Below are positions 24,343 through 37,087 of a stretch of 64,000 bases of DNA, one piece after another. A program made the translations under genes and the position numbers. Origin of the DNA: Adiantum capillus-veneris. Lineage: Eukaryota > Streptophyta > Polypodiopsida > Polypodiales > Pteridaceae. The DNA is taken from assembly GCA_014529385.2 (NCBI GenBank), contig CM043959.1:13362809-13426808 (forward strand), given 5' to 3'. Position 1 is the stretch's first letter. Each line of letters begins with the position of its first letter. Below the pieces are notes generated by a model. That model saw only the letters and a program-made list of their open reading frames with translations, was not told where the DNA came from and searched no databases.

Positions 24343-24942
24343 GATCTCATGGCCATCATGATACTATACCGTTTTAGAAACAACTCCTTCTTGTTCCTGG
24401 GCTTCTTGATGGTGGTAAGATGGGTTGCATTTATTTGATTGAATAATGAAAAAATGATTTATTAAAAAAACATGTTTTCTCAAATAATACATGAATATAC
24501 AATTAAATTACTATTTAATCAATTGATACACTACAAATATAAAGTGGCAAAAAATTGTCTATCAAATTAGCTTATCAATTTGGTATTTTTCTCTCACACC
24601 ACTCTAGCTCTCTCACTCTAGCCACTTATGGACACACACATTTTGTATCACAACTTTGGCTAACCCTTGGTTGCTCTTTGCTTAGCCAATAATACCACTT
24701 TGTACGTTGGATTTGGTTTTTGATTTGAGATGTCAATTGCCACTCTTGGTGGCAACTCATGTTAAAAATTGTTCCATACCAAGTAGTTTCCTTTCTCAAC
24801 TGGACTTGCAATCACAAAAAAAGTATTTACATATGTATATTAATCAGTCCACAGTGCTCAAAAAAACCTAGGTTCACTGCAATCCCTCATACAAAATCTA
24901 AAATTTATCTCTAACTTTTATATTGAAGGTGAGAAAACCTAC

Positions 24943-25377
<435 letters not shown>

Positions 25378-28372
25378 GTTTGTAGTATGTACGTGATAAT
25401 TGACAAAGAAAGAATGCCACCATGCGCCAGTCTCATTGGTAAGAAGCGCTCACTCTCTCACATACATATAGAGACTCTCTCTCTCTCTCTAGACAGTCAA
25501 ACTCTCTCTCTTGCTACAACCACCCTCTCTCTAGCTTGCAGTCACATACACTCTCTCTAGTCACATGTAGGTTTATTAATTACACTTTAAACTATAAAGA
25601 TATAACTTTTTAGAATGTTTTTAAGTTATGTGTACTTATATGCCTGTTTGATGCATCAATGGCATGTCCTACTTGCATATGGGGTGTGTAGAGTAGATAG
25701 ACACAGCCTGCAAGGTTTGATTCACCATCTGTTGCGTCCTACCCCAGAGTTAGTTTAGGGGGTTGGGGTTTAGGCATTATTGTGTAGTCATATATTGCTC
25801 ACTTTTTCTTAGATTTATGACTATAAATGGCACACATTTGATGTAGGTATTCCATACATCACGATCGACAAGTCACAAAATTAGAGCATCTATTTATGGA
25901 GGAGTTCATATGCTTGTAGCTTCATTTTGCTAAGAAGAGAATTTAAAGCCTTGGGAATTGATATTCAAGCCTTTTCTTGACGCTTTATGCTAGGATACAT
26001 ACAAAGCTTTGGTTCAAAGAAATAAAACATCATCTTTTAGCATATATATTTTTGCACAATGGCAGCTAACAAACAAGGCCTCACATGTTTTGGGGCAATT
26101 AGTGAGGGTTTTTGAGTTTCTTGATCTGACAGTGAATACTCGACCACACTTTATGGATTGCATATAGCTGGTTGAAGCTCTTTAGGGCAACTGGAAGAAG
26201 AAGGGCAAGTATCCATGCATTGATGATGAACCTCGTGCTAGTGGAGACGCACAAGCACCATCGGTGGGAGTGTTCACTACTCCAACAAACCCCATTGTAT
26301 GTCCTAACTACAAATATAGCACACTTGGAGGTAAGAGTATCATCTCATAACAACCAAGAGGTGTGTTTGTTGCGCTGCTCTTGTCCACTTGGAAGAAAGA
26401 ACAAAGGTTCACAAAAACCAAGAGAACTCCTCATGCTTAACCAATGTTAGAAGTAAGTGCTCAAACAACCAAAAGGCACTCACTACATTGTTGTTCAAAA
26501 ATCATTTTCAAGGGGCTAACTAACTTTCTATCATAATCCACAAAGCAATTGAAATTTACTATCTTAATCCCTAACACTCTAAACCCACATGATGTGTAAA
26601 CTTTTAAACCTAGCACATGACCTTAATGCTTTAACTAGCACACAAAGATTGTCCATGTCTCACTAAAGATAGCAATTGAAAAGAGATGGAGTTAAAAAGT
26701 CTTCAAACCTAATTTATTCAATATTGTATTATTTTAGTATATCATATATTCAAGCCACATTTAAGTAGCCAATTAATGATTCTTTTCTTAAAAATCAATT
26801 TAATGATTTTTATAAGGAGTGGATGATCAAACTCTAGCTTAGAGGGTATCTAAGGTAAGAATAGGCCACTCTACCAGCCTAGAGTCGATCCCTAGCGATG
26901 ATGCCAATGTTAGTGGAATGCCGTGTCGAACAATGCAACATAGCTATCCGCGCACTAACATACCAATGCCAATACAGAGGGATTCCACCCGGTTGGAGGG
27001 AGGAGACTATATCGACACAAATACCAAAGTGAACTCTCACTTTCAAACCCTATCAACCCGTGTATCATTATTTTGTCCATCTACCAATCTTCCATGTAGC
27101 ATCCACCTCCCACTTCCAAAACCCTATCGACTTGTATATCATTGGCTAGCTCTTTATGAGTAGAATCTAAAACTTCAACCATTACAAATCTTTAATTTTA
27201 TTCACAAAAAAATTATTAGATGCCCAATTTTGAGGGTAGATGATGACACAGATAAATTAAAAGGCCCTTTTAAGACCCCCAAAATACCCTAATGTCTACT
27301 CTATTATGACCCATAAATTCATTTTGCTCTTTTTTTGTAGTAATTCTTGATTGTTGTGCCTGCAATGTAAAACCTTTTTAAACAATGCAAATATCTCCAA
27401 TATAAAATCTTTTTAAGTAATGCAACCAGACTTGTCACCAAATATCTTTTAACTATTCTTGGCATTCATGAAAATATATACTCTTGACTATCTTTATTTG
27501 CTTCACCTAAGGTTTAAGTAAACATATATATCTACAATTCTACGCCCTAAATTCATATATTTAAAGATGGTCTTGAATCTTGATGCAGTTAGGCTTCTAG
27601 ATGTGAAGGAAACATGCGCTCACCAATGGTAATATAATGCCAACATTGTAAGAATTAATGGATCTTTATCATTGTAGCCTACCAACCTATGGCAATTGAC
27701 ATAGCAACTAGAGACTAATAAGCTTTGCACTAAGACTTTGCATACACACACTAGTGGCTATGGTGAATGCTAAAGACTATTAGCTCAAAATAATAGGCTC
27801 ATAGTAATGCTAAATGAGTGATGCTTAGAATTAATCATGCACCCTTAATCTATTACCCTGACTCGTTTGATTTGTAGATGGAGGCTCAAGACTACAAATC
27901 TCCTTGCAGTGATTTATGCCAAGACAAAACATGAGAATGCCCTTTTGTATAACTAAAAAAGATACAATATCAAAATAGAATAAAATGTTCTATGAAAAGT
28001 ATGGTGTCTTGTGCATATATGCAAGGATTTCATACACGTCTTCACGTGAAGTGTGAAGTGGTAATAACTCATGTTACTAACACTCCATGGGAGGGTTAAT
28101 AACATCAAATTCACAATCATTGGCTGGAACCAAGTGTTCTTATAAGCTCGTCGAGCATCCCTCCTAGCCCGTTGGGCAACTTGTCTGCCCCCCTCGACTA
28201 TTTTCTCTACACAGATCCATATTTGGAGGTGGCTATATAAACAGTGTCCACTCCTCCAAGCCCTCCATTTTGGCACACTCTCTAAAGCTTTCACTAACAA
28301 TTTTTATGAGGTTTATTCATTTGGATTTAGCTCAGGTAACTTTGATCCCTTTATTTTTTATAATCCACGAAT
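25378..28372. other. No supported gene
   Basis: Degenerate CT/CTAG-rich sequence at 25471-25560, then mostly AT-rich DNA. A plus-strand frame at 26172-26450 is Lys/His-rich with no domain. Around 26160-26330 another plus-strand frame reads GNWKKKGKYPCIDDEPRASG, which may be retroelement debris but is too short to assign. Confidence 0.45.
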
Positions 28373-29420
28373 AGCTACCTCCCTTGGGTGTCTATCCGCC
28401 TGGAACAAGTTTGGGTAGGGAGCATCCTCGTTGAGGGTTTGGGTGGTGCAAGTGCTCGAGGCTCATTTTTATAACTGGAATGGAGCGCTCCTCATGATTG
28501 CACCAATGTACTTGATTTAGTTACCTCCCCTAGGTGTCTATCTGCAATTGTTGGGTAGGGAGCATCCTCGTGGAGGGTTTAGGTGGTGCAAGTGTCTGGG
28601 GCTCATCTATATAGCTGGAATGAAATGCTCCTCATCATGACACTAGCGTACTTGTCTGCTACGTTTAGTTACCTCCCTTGGGTGTCTATCTGTCTGGAAA
28701 CAAACTTGAATAGGGAGCATCCTCGTGTGAGGGGTCTAGTTGCTGCAAGTGCCTGGGGATTATTTCTATTGTTGGAATGGAGCACTGCTCGTCACTACAC
28801 TAGCATACTTGTTTGCTACATTTAACTACCTCCCCTAGGTGTCTATAGGCCTACAAATAGGCTGGATAGGGAGCATTCTTGTGGAGGGTTTATGTGGTCC
28901 AAGTTTTTGGGGCTCATTTTTATTGTTGGAATGGAGTGCTCCTCATCACTTCACTGGTGTACTCGTCTGTCACATTTAGTTACCTTCCTCGGGTGTGTAT
29001 CCGCTTAGAAACACTTTGGATAGGGATAATTCTCATGGAGGGTTTAGGTGGTACAAGTGCCTGGGTCTTATTTCTATTGTTGGACTAGAGCACTCCTCAT
29101 CACTGATGTCCTTGTCTGCTACATTTAGTTACCTCCCTTGGGTGTCTATCCGCTTTAAAAAAGGTTGGATAGGGAGAATTCTTGTGGAGGGTTTAGGTGG
29201 TGCAAGTGCTTGGGGCTCATTTCTATTGTTAGAATGGAGTGCTCCCCATCACTTCACCGGTGTACTTGTATGTTGCATTTAGTTACCTCCCTTGGGTGTC
29301 TAGCCACTTGGAAACATGTTTGGATAGTGAGCATCCTTGTGGAGGATTTAGGTGGTGCAACTGCCCTGGGGCTCATTTCTATTGTTGGAATGGAGCGCTC
29401 CTCATCACTACACCGATTTC
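28373..29420. repeat. About 150-bp tandem array, seven copies
   Basis: Units contain TACCTCCCTTGGGTGTCTAT, then AGGGAGCATCCTCGTGGAGG, GTGGTGCAAGTG and GGAATGGAGCGCTCCTCATC. They recur near 28373, 28523, 28671, 28827, 28980, 29129 and 29284, spaced about 147-156 bp. Because the period is near 50 codons, plus-strand frames read similar peptides (SYLPWVSI, GASAWGLFLLLEWS) across neighbouring copies. Substitutions and indels shift the frame between copies, which argues against a selected protein. Confidence 0.85.
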
Positions 29421-29684
29421 ACACCGTCTTTTGTTTTATTTTATATGTATATTATTGTACTTTATTATCCAAATATTCAAGTAAGTACAATTTTTTTGTA
29501 ACCTAACATCTTTGTGCTTATTAAATACATAGGTGGCTTGTGAACTTATCATGGACGCTTATACTTGGTCTCACAACATCAATGCAACTGCTTCTAGTCG
29601 CCCATCTATTGGTGGTGAAGGATCAAACAATGGAGCTTCCAATAAAGGAGATCGCAAGGCTGGTGGCAAGTGTGCCAGTGCTTG

Positions 29685-29831
29685 AGTGGTAATTTGCAAA
29701 GAACATTAGATCATTGGTGCTGCAAATTATGTGGCAAAGAAAAATCAGGAGGTGCACCTTGTATTAGGACTTCCTTTGATCAAGGATTGGAATATCTAAT
29801 AGGGCAAATGGAGGTAGATTTAATGGGGTAG
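29685..29831 (+). pseudogene. BED-type zinc-finger fragment, hAT-transposase-like
   Basis: The plus strand encodes DHWCCKLCGKEKSGGAP then CIRT and a hydrophobic tail, ending at a TAG at 29829-29831. The spacing W-x-C-x2-C followed by GG resembles the BED finger found at the N-terminus of hAT-family and related plant transposase-derived proteins. The second zinc-ligand pair is not clear (a Ser stands where a His is expected). Upstream sequence from about 29550 is open and rich in Gly/Asn/Ser. No catalytic domain follows. Confidence 0.4.
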
Positions 29832-31378
29832 GTCAGGAGAATTCCACAAAATGCTTGAGAGAGTTATTAGGAGGTGTAGCCAATGCAAAGTGACCTAGAA
29901 TATTGACTCCAAGCCGGTTGACCTTCTTTGAGGTTCAATGTAGTGTTTCCTCAACACAAGGCGGACAAAATAGTGGTGTACCCTCCATGTCGGCCACTAC
30001 ACACAGAGAGAGCTAGTACTCAACATGGGCTACCCAAGTACCAGTTTGGAATGCATAGAATGAGGCAAGTAAGTGTTGAGCAGAGCTTTCGATCAACTGT
30101 CTATGTATGTGCGCTTGTGATTACTGTGTTGCATGATAGGATTAGTGATGTGTGCATCTTTGCAATCGTCAGTGTGCATGATTCGTTTCATGTGTTAATG
30201 TGAATTGTTAATCTGCTTAATTGTATGCTTGGATGGTTATTTGTAAGTTTGTGTATTTAAATCAAGTATGTGTGAATTCTACTTGAGTGTGTGTATGCCT
30301 AATTTTAGGTGTGTGTGCACTATCTTTCCCTTGTGTGTGCCCTTAAAAATCAATGTGTGCATAAAGATTTGCAATTATGATGATTGATTTGTATTATGGT
30401 CATGCCCAAAGAAAGATTTGTGCAATCAATTTGCAATTTGAACATGATAAACCCTTGTGTGTGCGCACCTAAAAATTTGTTAAAACTGCTAATTATTAGT
30501 GTGTGTGTGTCTAAAAAGTGCTTAATGTGCATGATTAATTCAATTTTTGATTGCAAATTTGATGTGTGTAATGGTTAATTGCTGCATTTTTGAGCTCAAA
30601 AAAGGGATCTACACAATCTAATTGCGTCAATTAATTTTGTCGATTTGATTTCCTAGTGTTGGATTTTATTGACAAAATTAATTGGCAATTGAATCCATGT
30701 GCTAATTGAGTTTTGATTTGACTGCACTAATTCCCTATGTGTGGAGAATTTCAAAAAAAAATCGGGTATCTTTTGGATAATTTTTTGTACTTTTTTGCTA
30801 ATTTTTGCATTAATTTTATAAAAATTTGATAATTTATGATCTTGATGAGCTATTTTGTATGCATGTTTAGGTATTAATTTGAGCGCTTTTGTGCCCTCAT
30901 TTGTCGAGCTTTGAGAGTTTTGCTATTTTTGGGGACCAGGTTGTTGATTTTCTCGTAATTGGTATTTTCGACAAAAAGTGCTATTTTTGGTTGCTTGTGC
31001 ATGTTGAAAGTGTTCGATTGTGATTGCTGATGATTTTGTGAGATTTATAGAATTCTCTGAGATTTTTTTTGGATTTCTTGATCATTTTTAGCGTTTTGGC
31101 TCATTTTTAGGCTAAATTTGGCATTTTTGGGTATTTGAAAATTAAAAATTGAAAAAATTTGCTTCCACATGAGCACTGGTGAATTTTAACAGCCTTGGGT
31201 GTGTCATTTGGTAGGGTGTCAACGTTCGTGGCAAGTTCTACGGTAGAATTCTGAGATTCGGACAAAAATTCAATTTCGACGGATTGTGTTGAGCTCACTT
31301 TTGCACCTATTAAGGTTTGAAATAATACAAAAAAAAAAATCTCCCCAAGCGCGCTTAAGATGTTCTCGCTTATCCCCA

Positions 31379-31383
<5 letters not shown>
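29832..31383. other. No recognisable gene
   Basis: AT-rich sequence with dispersed GTGTGTG words (30280-30530) and long T-rich stretches (30740-31140). It resembles transposon or LTR background but no boundary was identified. Confidence 0.45.
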
Positions 31384-31432
<49 letters not shown>

Positions 31433-31456
31433 CCTCCCCTTAGTCAAAAGCGCATA

Positions 31457-31504
<48 letters not shown>
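31384..31504. repeat. Two (CT)n microsatellites
   Basis: CT tracts at 31384-31430 and 31460-31504 separated by 29 bp of C-rich and mixed sequence. Confidence 0.95.
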
Positions 31505-31508
<4 letters not shown>

Positions 31509-32312
31509 GAGTGGCATGCCTATGAAGCACGACCTTCTTGCTTTAACTCTTGAGAAAAAGATTTTATGGAGCCCTTTGGATCCCTTTCACCCCTTTCTGA
31601 GAAGGTGAAAACCATATTTGATTAATATTAAACTTTTCAACTAAAATTCTTAAAATTTTAGCCAACCTCAAGTACTTACAAAAGTTTGAGGGGCCATATT
31701 TACTTCGTCTCCCTCATGTGCTCTTGTGGTTTCTTGAGTCCATAAGCGGCCACTTGGCATGACCTAATCCATTGCCCTTGGCCTGAATTAAACGACCTCT
31801 ACTTATAAGTGCATATTTTTAATTTATTGACTCTTAACTCCTAGGGTAGCTCCACACGCTAGGGGGGAAACTGTTTTGAGTTACCTCCTCCCCCCTCCAC
31901 TAATGGCAACTCTTTGAGGTACAATTGTAGAACAAACACAAAACCCAAATGGCGCCTAGGTGTGTGTGTGTGAGTTTCCCATTCAAATCAGCCAATTTGT
32001 GGTTGCTTTTATGATTATCCTCGTCCATGTGGGTGGTACCTCTTATCATGCAACATAACTAGTGCCTAATTTATGATGTTGATCACCTGCACTATAGCTT
32101 GTGCATGCTTTTTGTCCATACAAGGCCATCACACTACACAAGATGCACATGGGATTGCAATAGCTCAATGACTTGGGTATATATGTCTGTGAAAAGGAAC
32201 AATTGACATCATCTCCTCTGAAGGGCAAAAGAACAGCACCCGACTTTGCTACATAAAAAAAGAAAGATTTCTCCACCAACCTCTACCTGATAGCCTTGAG
32301 CACCTTAGGAAA

Positions 32313-32316
<4 letters not shown>
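31505..32316. other. No recognisable gene
   Basis: No supported frame, repeat or terminus was found. Confidence 0.5.

Positions 32317-32374
<58 letters not shown>
32317..32374. repeat. (CT)n microsatellite
   Basis: CT dinucleotides over about 58 bp, just upstream of the PPR pseudogene. Confidence 0.97.
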
Positions 32375-32378
<4 letters not shown>

Positions 32379-32459
32379 ACAATCACCTATGCACACACTT
32401 GAAGGCATCTTGCCTTACGCAAAACCTTCCTATGGGTGACTTGGATTCACAATGACATT

Positions 32460-33830
32460 GCTAGACAAGGGGGCATTAGACATGTTGTGATTGACAATGC
32501 TTTGGTATGGTGTATATTATGTACACAAATGTGGACCCCTTACAAAAATACATAAGGTTCTTGACAATCTTTCTATTTGAGGTGTAGTCTATTGAGATTG
32601 TGTTGATTGCAAAATATACCCACCATGGATTTGCTAAGGAAGATCCGGGCAGTTGTTGACATGATAATTCCCAACATGGCTCTGGATTGTTGAAGAAACA
32701 TGCTATGCTTAGCAATGCATTGGTTGATATATATGTCAAATGTGGTGCCCTTATGAAAGCACATAATGTGGCCTTGCACACAACCTTCTTATGGGCGACG
32801 GAAGTCATGATAACATTGCTAGACAAGGCCTGCTAGAGAAAAAAGTTGTGCTTGGCAATCCTTTGCTCAAAATAATGATTGCGAGATGTGCCCAATATAG
32901 CTCTGTGTTGTTGGAGAAACATGCTATGCTCAGCTTGCTTTGGTTAACATAAATGTCTAATGTGGTGCTCGTACAAAATGACACAAAGTTCTTGACGAAC
33001 TTTGTGTTCAAACTTTTGGTTGTAGGATATGCCCAACATGGTTGTGGCAAGGAAGCTTCGGGTTGTTTTAACAAAATGCAAAGGGAAGGACTATCACCAA
33101 ATGCAACCGCCTATGCTTGCACCTTGAAGGCGTGTGGCCTTATGGAAGAACTTCACATGGGCGAGAGAATTCACGATGAGATCAAGGGATGCTAGAGAAA
33201 CATGCTATGCTTGCTTGGCAATGATTGTGTTGATATGTCTGTCAAATATGGTGCCCTTACAAAAGTGCATAAAGTTCTTGATGAGATTTCTATTTAATGT
33301 GACATCTATCAAAATGCATTGATTACATGATATACCCCACATGGCTATAGCAAGGAAGCTCTAGGCCATCTTAACATAATGTGACGGGAAGCCCTTTCGA
33401 CGATGAGATTTGGGGCTGTTGGAGAAACATGCTGCACTCAACAATGCTTTGATCGATATATATGTCAAATGTGTTGCCCTTATGAAAGCACATAAATTTC
33501 TTTATGAGCTTTGTGTTTAATGACTTCTCTTGGAACACATTGATTGTAGGATATGCCCAACATGGTTGTGGCAAGAAAGCTTTGTGCTATCTTAACTGAA
33601 TGCAAAGGGAAGCCCTTTTGACAATGAGATCTGGGGCTGTTGGAGAAACTTGTGCTCATCAATGGTTTGGTTGATATGCATGTTAAATGTGTTGCCCTTA
33701 CAAAAGTACATAAAGTTCTTTGTGAGCTTTAGCCAAAGGCCTATTGCCAAAATCAATCGCCTATCCTTCCACCTTGAAGGCTGGCATGTGGACTTATGCA
33801 ATATCTTCACATGGGCGAGAGAATCTTCCA
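32460..33830 (+). pseudogene. Shattered pentatricopeptide-repeat (PPR) gene
   Basis: The plus strand holds repeated remnants of plant PLS-type PPR motifs in changing frames. NALVDIYVKCGALMKAHNV occurs near 32715, and GYAQHGCGKEASGCFNKMQ, then EGLSPNATAY, CTLKACG and MGERIHDEI occur at 33025-33185. Variants of the VDxYxKCGALxKAHKVLDEL segment recur near 32490, 32715, 32945, 33225, 33450 and 33670. Variants of the GYAQHG segment recur near 32610, 33025, 33330 and 33548. Spacings of about 210-280 bp are shorter than a full P-L-S triplet, so units have internal deletions. PLS-type PPR proteins act in organelle RNA editing, but this locus cannot encode one. Confidence 0.8.
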
Positions 33831-34970
33831 ATACTTGGGAAACGGTTGTTGGGCTTACCAAGTAAGCATCAAAGATCCAAATCAATTTCCCAATAGGCAA
33901 TTGCTGAAACTCTACAAAATTCTCAAAGGCCAACAATGCTAATAAAATACAACTTTACATGTATTATGGAAAGACTCAGATTTCCTCAATAAAATATAAC
34001 TGAAATCAGCCCATCTACTCAATGAGCAATGAAAACTGGTTTCATAGAACATAACTAAGGCACTATTGATTGGTAGTTGAATTTAGAAGCAGTGCTTTCA
34101 GGGTGTGTTTGGGAGATGGGGAAGGGGAAGCTTTATATCACTTGTCATGCATGAAGATCGAAACTTCCCATTCACACACGTTGGGCCCATGAAGGTGTAG
34201 GGAATGGGTGCCTGCTGGGGCCTGCTGCTGGGAGCCGGGAGCTTGCTGCTGGAATGGTGTGACCAGCACGCATTCCCGGCCATCATGCGTCACTGGGAGG
34301 GTTATTCAGCAAAATTACTGTCCTATAGCCGGAATTCCAGCTGGAAAGTAAGTTTTACTGTGGCCATCCCGTAATGGCTACTGGCTGTTCCCAACTGCTG
34401 CAAAAATTCTGCAGGAGAAAGTCCACTTAACGGAGGGCCAGAATGCGCTGCCCCCAGACGCCCGACCTTGACGGACACAAACTGTTGCCAACCAAGTAGG
34501 CATCCCTCTTAAAAAAGTCTCGACTGTCACGCCGACTACAGTTAATATATTTGTATGTCAATCTCTCATGTACTCATGATCCTACCTGGCATGAATAAAA
34601 CTCAGATAGAAGTACGAACATGTTCATTGCAACTTGTCTTTTATGGCACACCCACTTTGCTATGTTGAAAACAAAAATTACAACGGCAAAAGATCAAGCC
34701 TGTAAGCCACAATCTTCCTTCATCACAAAAGCATGTGTTCAAGACTAACACCACTCATAATAGCTGATGTTTACATAAAGCAGGCCGGTCTCCTACAAAT
34801 ATGATGCATAATCCACTTTCACAGTGATCACTTTAATGAAGGCACATGCCACAAAAAGCCTTAAAAAAATCTGGCTTAGAAAGGAAAATTTGTAGGCATG
34901 TCACTGCTTGAATTCTCAGAACTGTGCATAAAAACACAGATCATCTTCAATGAAAAGAAGGCCATCGATT
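33831..34970. other. Intergenic; 3-prime flank of SAP18
   Basis: No coding similarity was found. The part nearest SAP18 (about 34560-34970) is AT-rich and is where its 3-prime UTR and polyadenylation site should lie. A G/C-rich stretch at 34200-34270 contains short GCCTGCTG and GCTGCTGG repeats. Confidence 0.45.
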
Positions 34971-35958
34971 TCATAGTATAGCCACATCTAGGAAGTCTCC
35001 AGTCTGCAAGCCAACGGATAGAAAAACTTTAGTAGAAGTCCAACAGAGGCTAAGTAAGAGAGCAGGCGCTCTCAATACTAATTAAATTTACTAGGGAATT
35101 ACCACACCAATTTGTCATCAAACCAGGCAAACAAGTCCCCAGCCTCCAAACCATGATGATTTAAAGGACAAACTATGCACTGATTCACACAGCAAAAGGA
35201 ACAATGAAAGCCTCGAGAGGAAAAGGGGCCTACTTGTAACTCCACAAGCACATAATATCCAATTCCACAAGCACAGAACATCCTTGTCCAATAGTGCATA
35301 TGGGAACATGTGAGCTTGTGCTCATATGCAAGCATAGATGAGCACCAGAAACAATCATCATGTCCAGGGGAAAGAAAAGATGACATCTTAAGCGAGTGAA
35401 TACCTGAAATGATATAGCACTTAGCGTAAGGTGATCATCACTCCCTCGCCTCACTCCATTGGCATTTGTCATTCCCACCTGCATCGAGTTGCACAAAGCT
35501 AAAGACAGGCTTCAAACGAGAGAGAGACAAGTAGTAAATTACTTACTGTACGGATGACGTTACGCCCTCGACGATCAGGATAAACCAATGCAAATGATAG
35601 CCTAGCATTTTTCCTCCTCGCTTCTGGTGCAACTTCTGTCACCTAAACAGGTCATGCATATCAATATTAATCACATCACCGAGCCACAGGACTGCCAGTA
35701 TAACCTGTTTGCATAAATCTTCGGCGGAGTTCTCACCAAATCAGTCAACTCCCTCAACGTTGCATCCATCCAAGTGTAGATTTGCACCTCGTCAGTCGGA
35801 ACCTTGCCTTTCTCCGCATAATCAGTCATACAATGATGCTCACCTGTCTGCAAAATAAGTTACATAGATCCTTCTTGTAATCCAAAAGGACATGCACCAT
35901 TGTTTCCATTTTGTTGAAAACTTACCTTCGTAAAAACTCGTATGAGTAATGGGCAAGT
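34971..35958 (-). CDS. SAP18: SAP18 (Sin3-associated polypeptide p18), first exon not found
   Basis: Five minus-strand exons give 115 codons of the SAP18 domain: 35926-35958 (TCPLLIRVFTK), 35737-35847 (TGEHHC, then DEVQIYTWMDATLRELTDL), 35547-35642 (VTEVAPEARRKNARLSF, then VYPDRRGR), 35404-35478 (VGMTNANGVRRGSDDHLTLS) and 34971-35003 (TGDFLDVAIL, stop TGA). All junctions are phase 0. Four introns have good sites (donors GTAAG, GTGAGA, GTAAGT, GTATTC; acceptors CAG or TAG). SAP18 is a ubiquitin-fold subunit of Sin3 histone-deacetylase and exon-junction/ASAP complexes in the nucleus, linking chromatin repression and splicing. The domain is complete from the TCPLL strand to the GDFLDVAI end. The variable N-terminus (normally about 25-40 residues, ending DREK in most relatives) was not located upstream. 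No stop or frameshift interrupts the five exons, so the gene is probably functional with a distant first exon. Confidence 0.87.
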
Positions 35959-36910
35959 CTGAGAGGAAATAATCAAACCAAAAAGCAATGTCAGAAATGA
36001 ACTAGCGAATTCTGTTAGAATTTTGCTGCTGACAATTATGCCCAAATCGATAACTTCACATGGTGTTTGGTGTGTGCCACTGCAAGTGCCCACAAAATTA
36101 TCCAATGAAATAAACATTGCAAGGTCTGACAGGCTCAGCCAGCAACGGAACACTGCACTAAACCAAGTCCAAAACCCCATCACAAGCATTTACTACAGAA
36201 AGGCAACTCTGCTCCATTGCCTGTGTAAAATTTCTGTTTAGGCAATATTATCTACCCAAAGCCGTACATAAACCTGCTCAATCATAATCTAATTTGACAC
36301 TTACTCTTGGCTTTCTACAGAACTCACACAACAACTGAATTCGCACTGATGTTGCACGGTTGAACAGCAGTGCTAGTGTGGCATGTACATACGTGGGTGA
36401 TGCAGTGGATTCTAGGCTGCTGAGCTTTTGGCACCAGTTTTGAAAAAAATAGACTTTTTGGCGCTTTTGGGTAGCCAGCTTATTAGCAGTTGACTTTCAT
36501 GCTTTTAGTACATTGTAAACATAGTTTGAAACATACGGGCATGCGCATACGGGTATGAAAGTGTGTTTCAAAGGGGCTGCCTGAAACATTCGAGACCCTA
36601 GATTCTAGCCAATTTTCATGGGTGAGCCAAAGCACCCAACATTGTTTGCGAGTGGGCTTACCCTAGCAATTGTACAGACAAGTCGAGCAAAGAAGTACCA
36701 CAAGGGGCACCTATGTTAGAAGAGAGTGCATCTCATGGAAAACTCCACCCCATTGTGTATCGTCTCGTGTTCTCTTTAGTTGAAGTTTGTTGTAGTCAGT
36801 CTGTTGGTGGTGGTGTTCTCTTTTACTGCCTTGTCATGTGACTTGCTCGTTTCAGTGGTAGAGCACCAGCTGATTCTTAGAGTCCGATTTGATTTCTACA
36901 ACCACCGACC
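35959..36910. other. Upstream flank or first intron of SAP18
   Basis: This should contain the first intron and possibly the promoter and first exon of SAP18. A minus-strand open stretch without an ATG at about 36265-36443 ends at a good GTAAGT donor near 36300 in the right phase. The residues before the donor (FCRKPR) do not match the conserved DREK, so I do not call it an exon. Confidence 0.4.
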
Positions 36911-37087
36911 ATGGATGCAACACCTTGTCAAGCAAACTCTGACGAGGAGTACAAGTACGTGAAAGTGGAAATGGAAGAGGAAGTTGAAGAGGACGACCTT
37001 GTCATGAAGCTTCTTATTTACTCCCCCCACGATCCACAATGTGAAAAACACATAAAGGTTCAACCGACGAATACAATCTATCGATAG
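36911..37087 (+). CDS. Hypothetical 58-residue acidic protein or exon
   Basis: An ATG in a good plant context (CGACCATGG) opens a 58-codon frame ending TAG at 37085-37087. The product starts MDATPCQANSDEEYKYVKVE and continues with a strongly acidic stretch (EMEEEVEEDDLVMKLL). It is divergent from SAP18. Downstream plus-strand sequence reads KAKGKAAKASIVKK and a Gln/Met-rich stretch around 37180-37260 in other frames, which could be later exons. No family is recognised and it may be chance. Confidence 0.25.
   Translation: MDATPCQANSDEEYKYVKVEMEEEVEEDDLVMKLLIYSPHDPQCEKHIKVQPTNTIYR

Noticed and set aside
36780-36962. Hydrophobic N-terminus resembling a signal peptide
   Set aside because: The frame does not start at ATG and has no continuation or homology; it overlaps the better-supported ATG at 36911.
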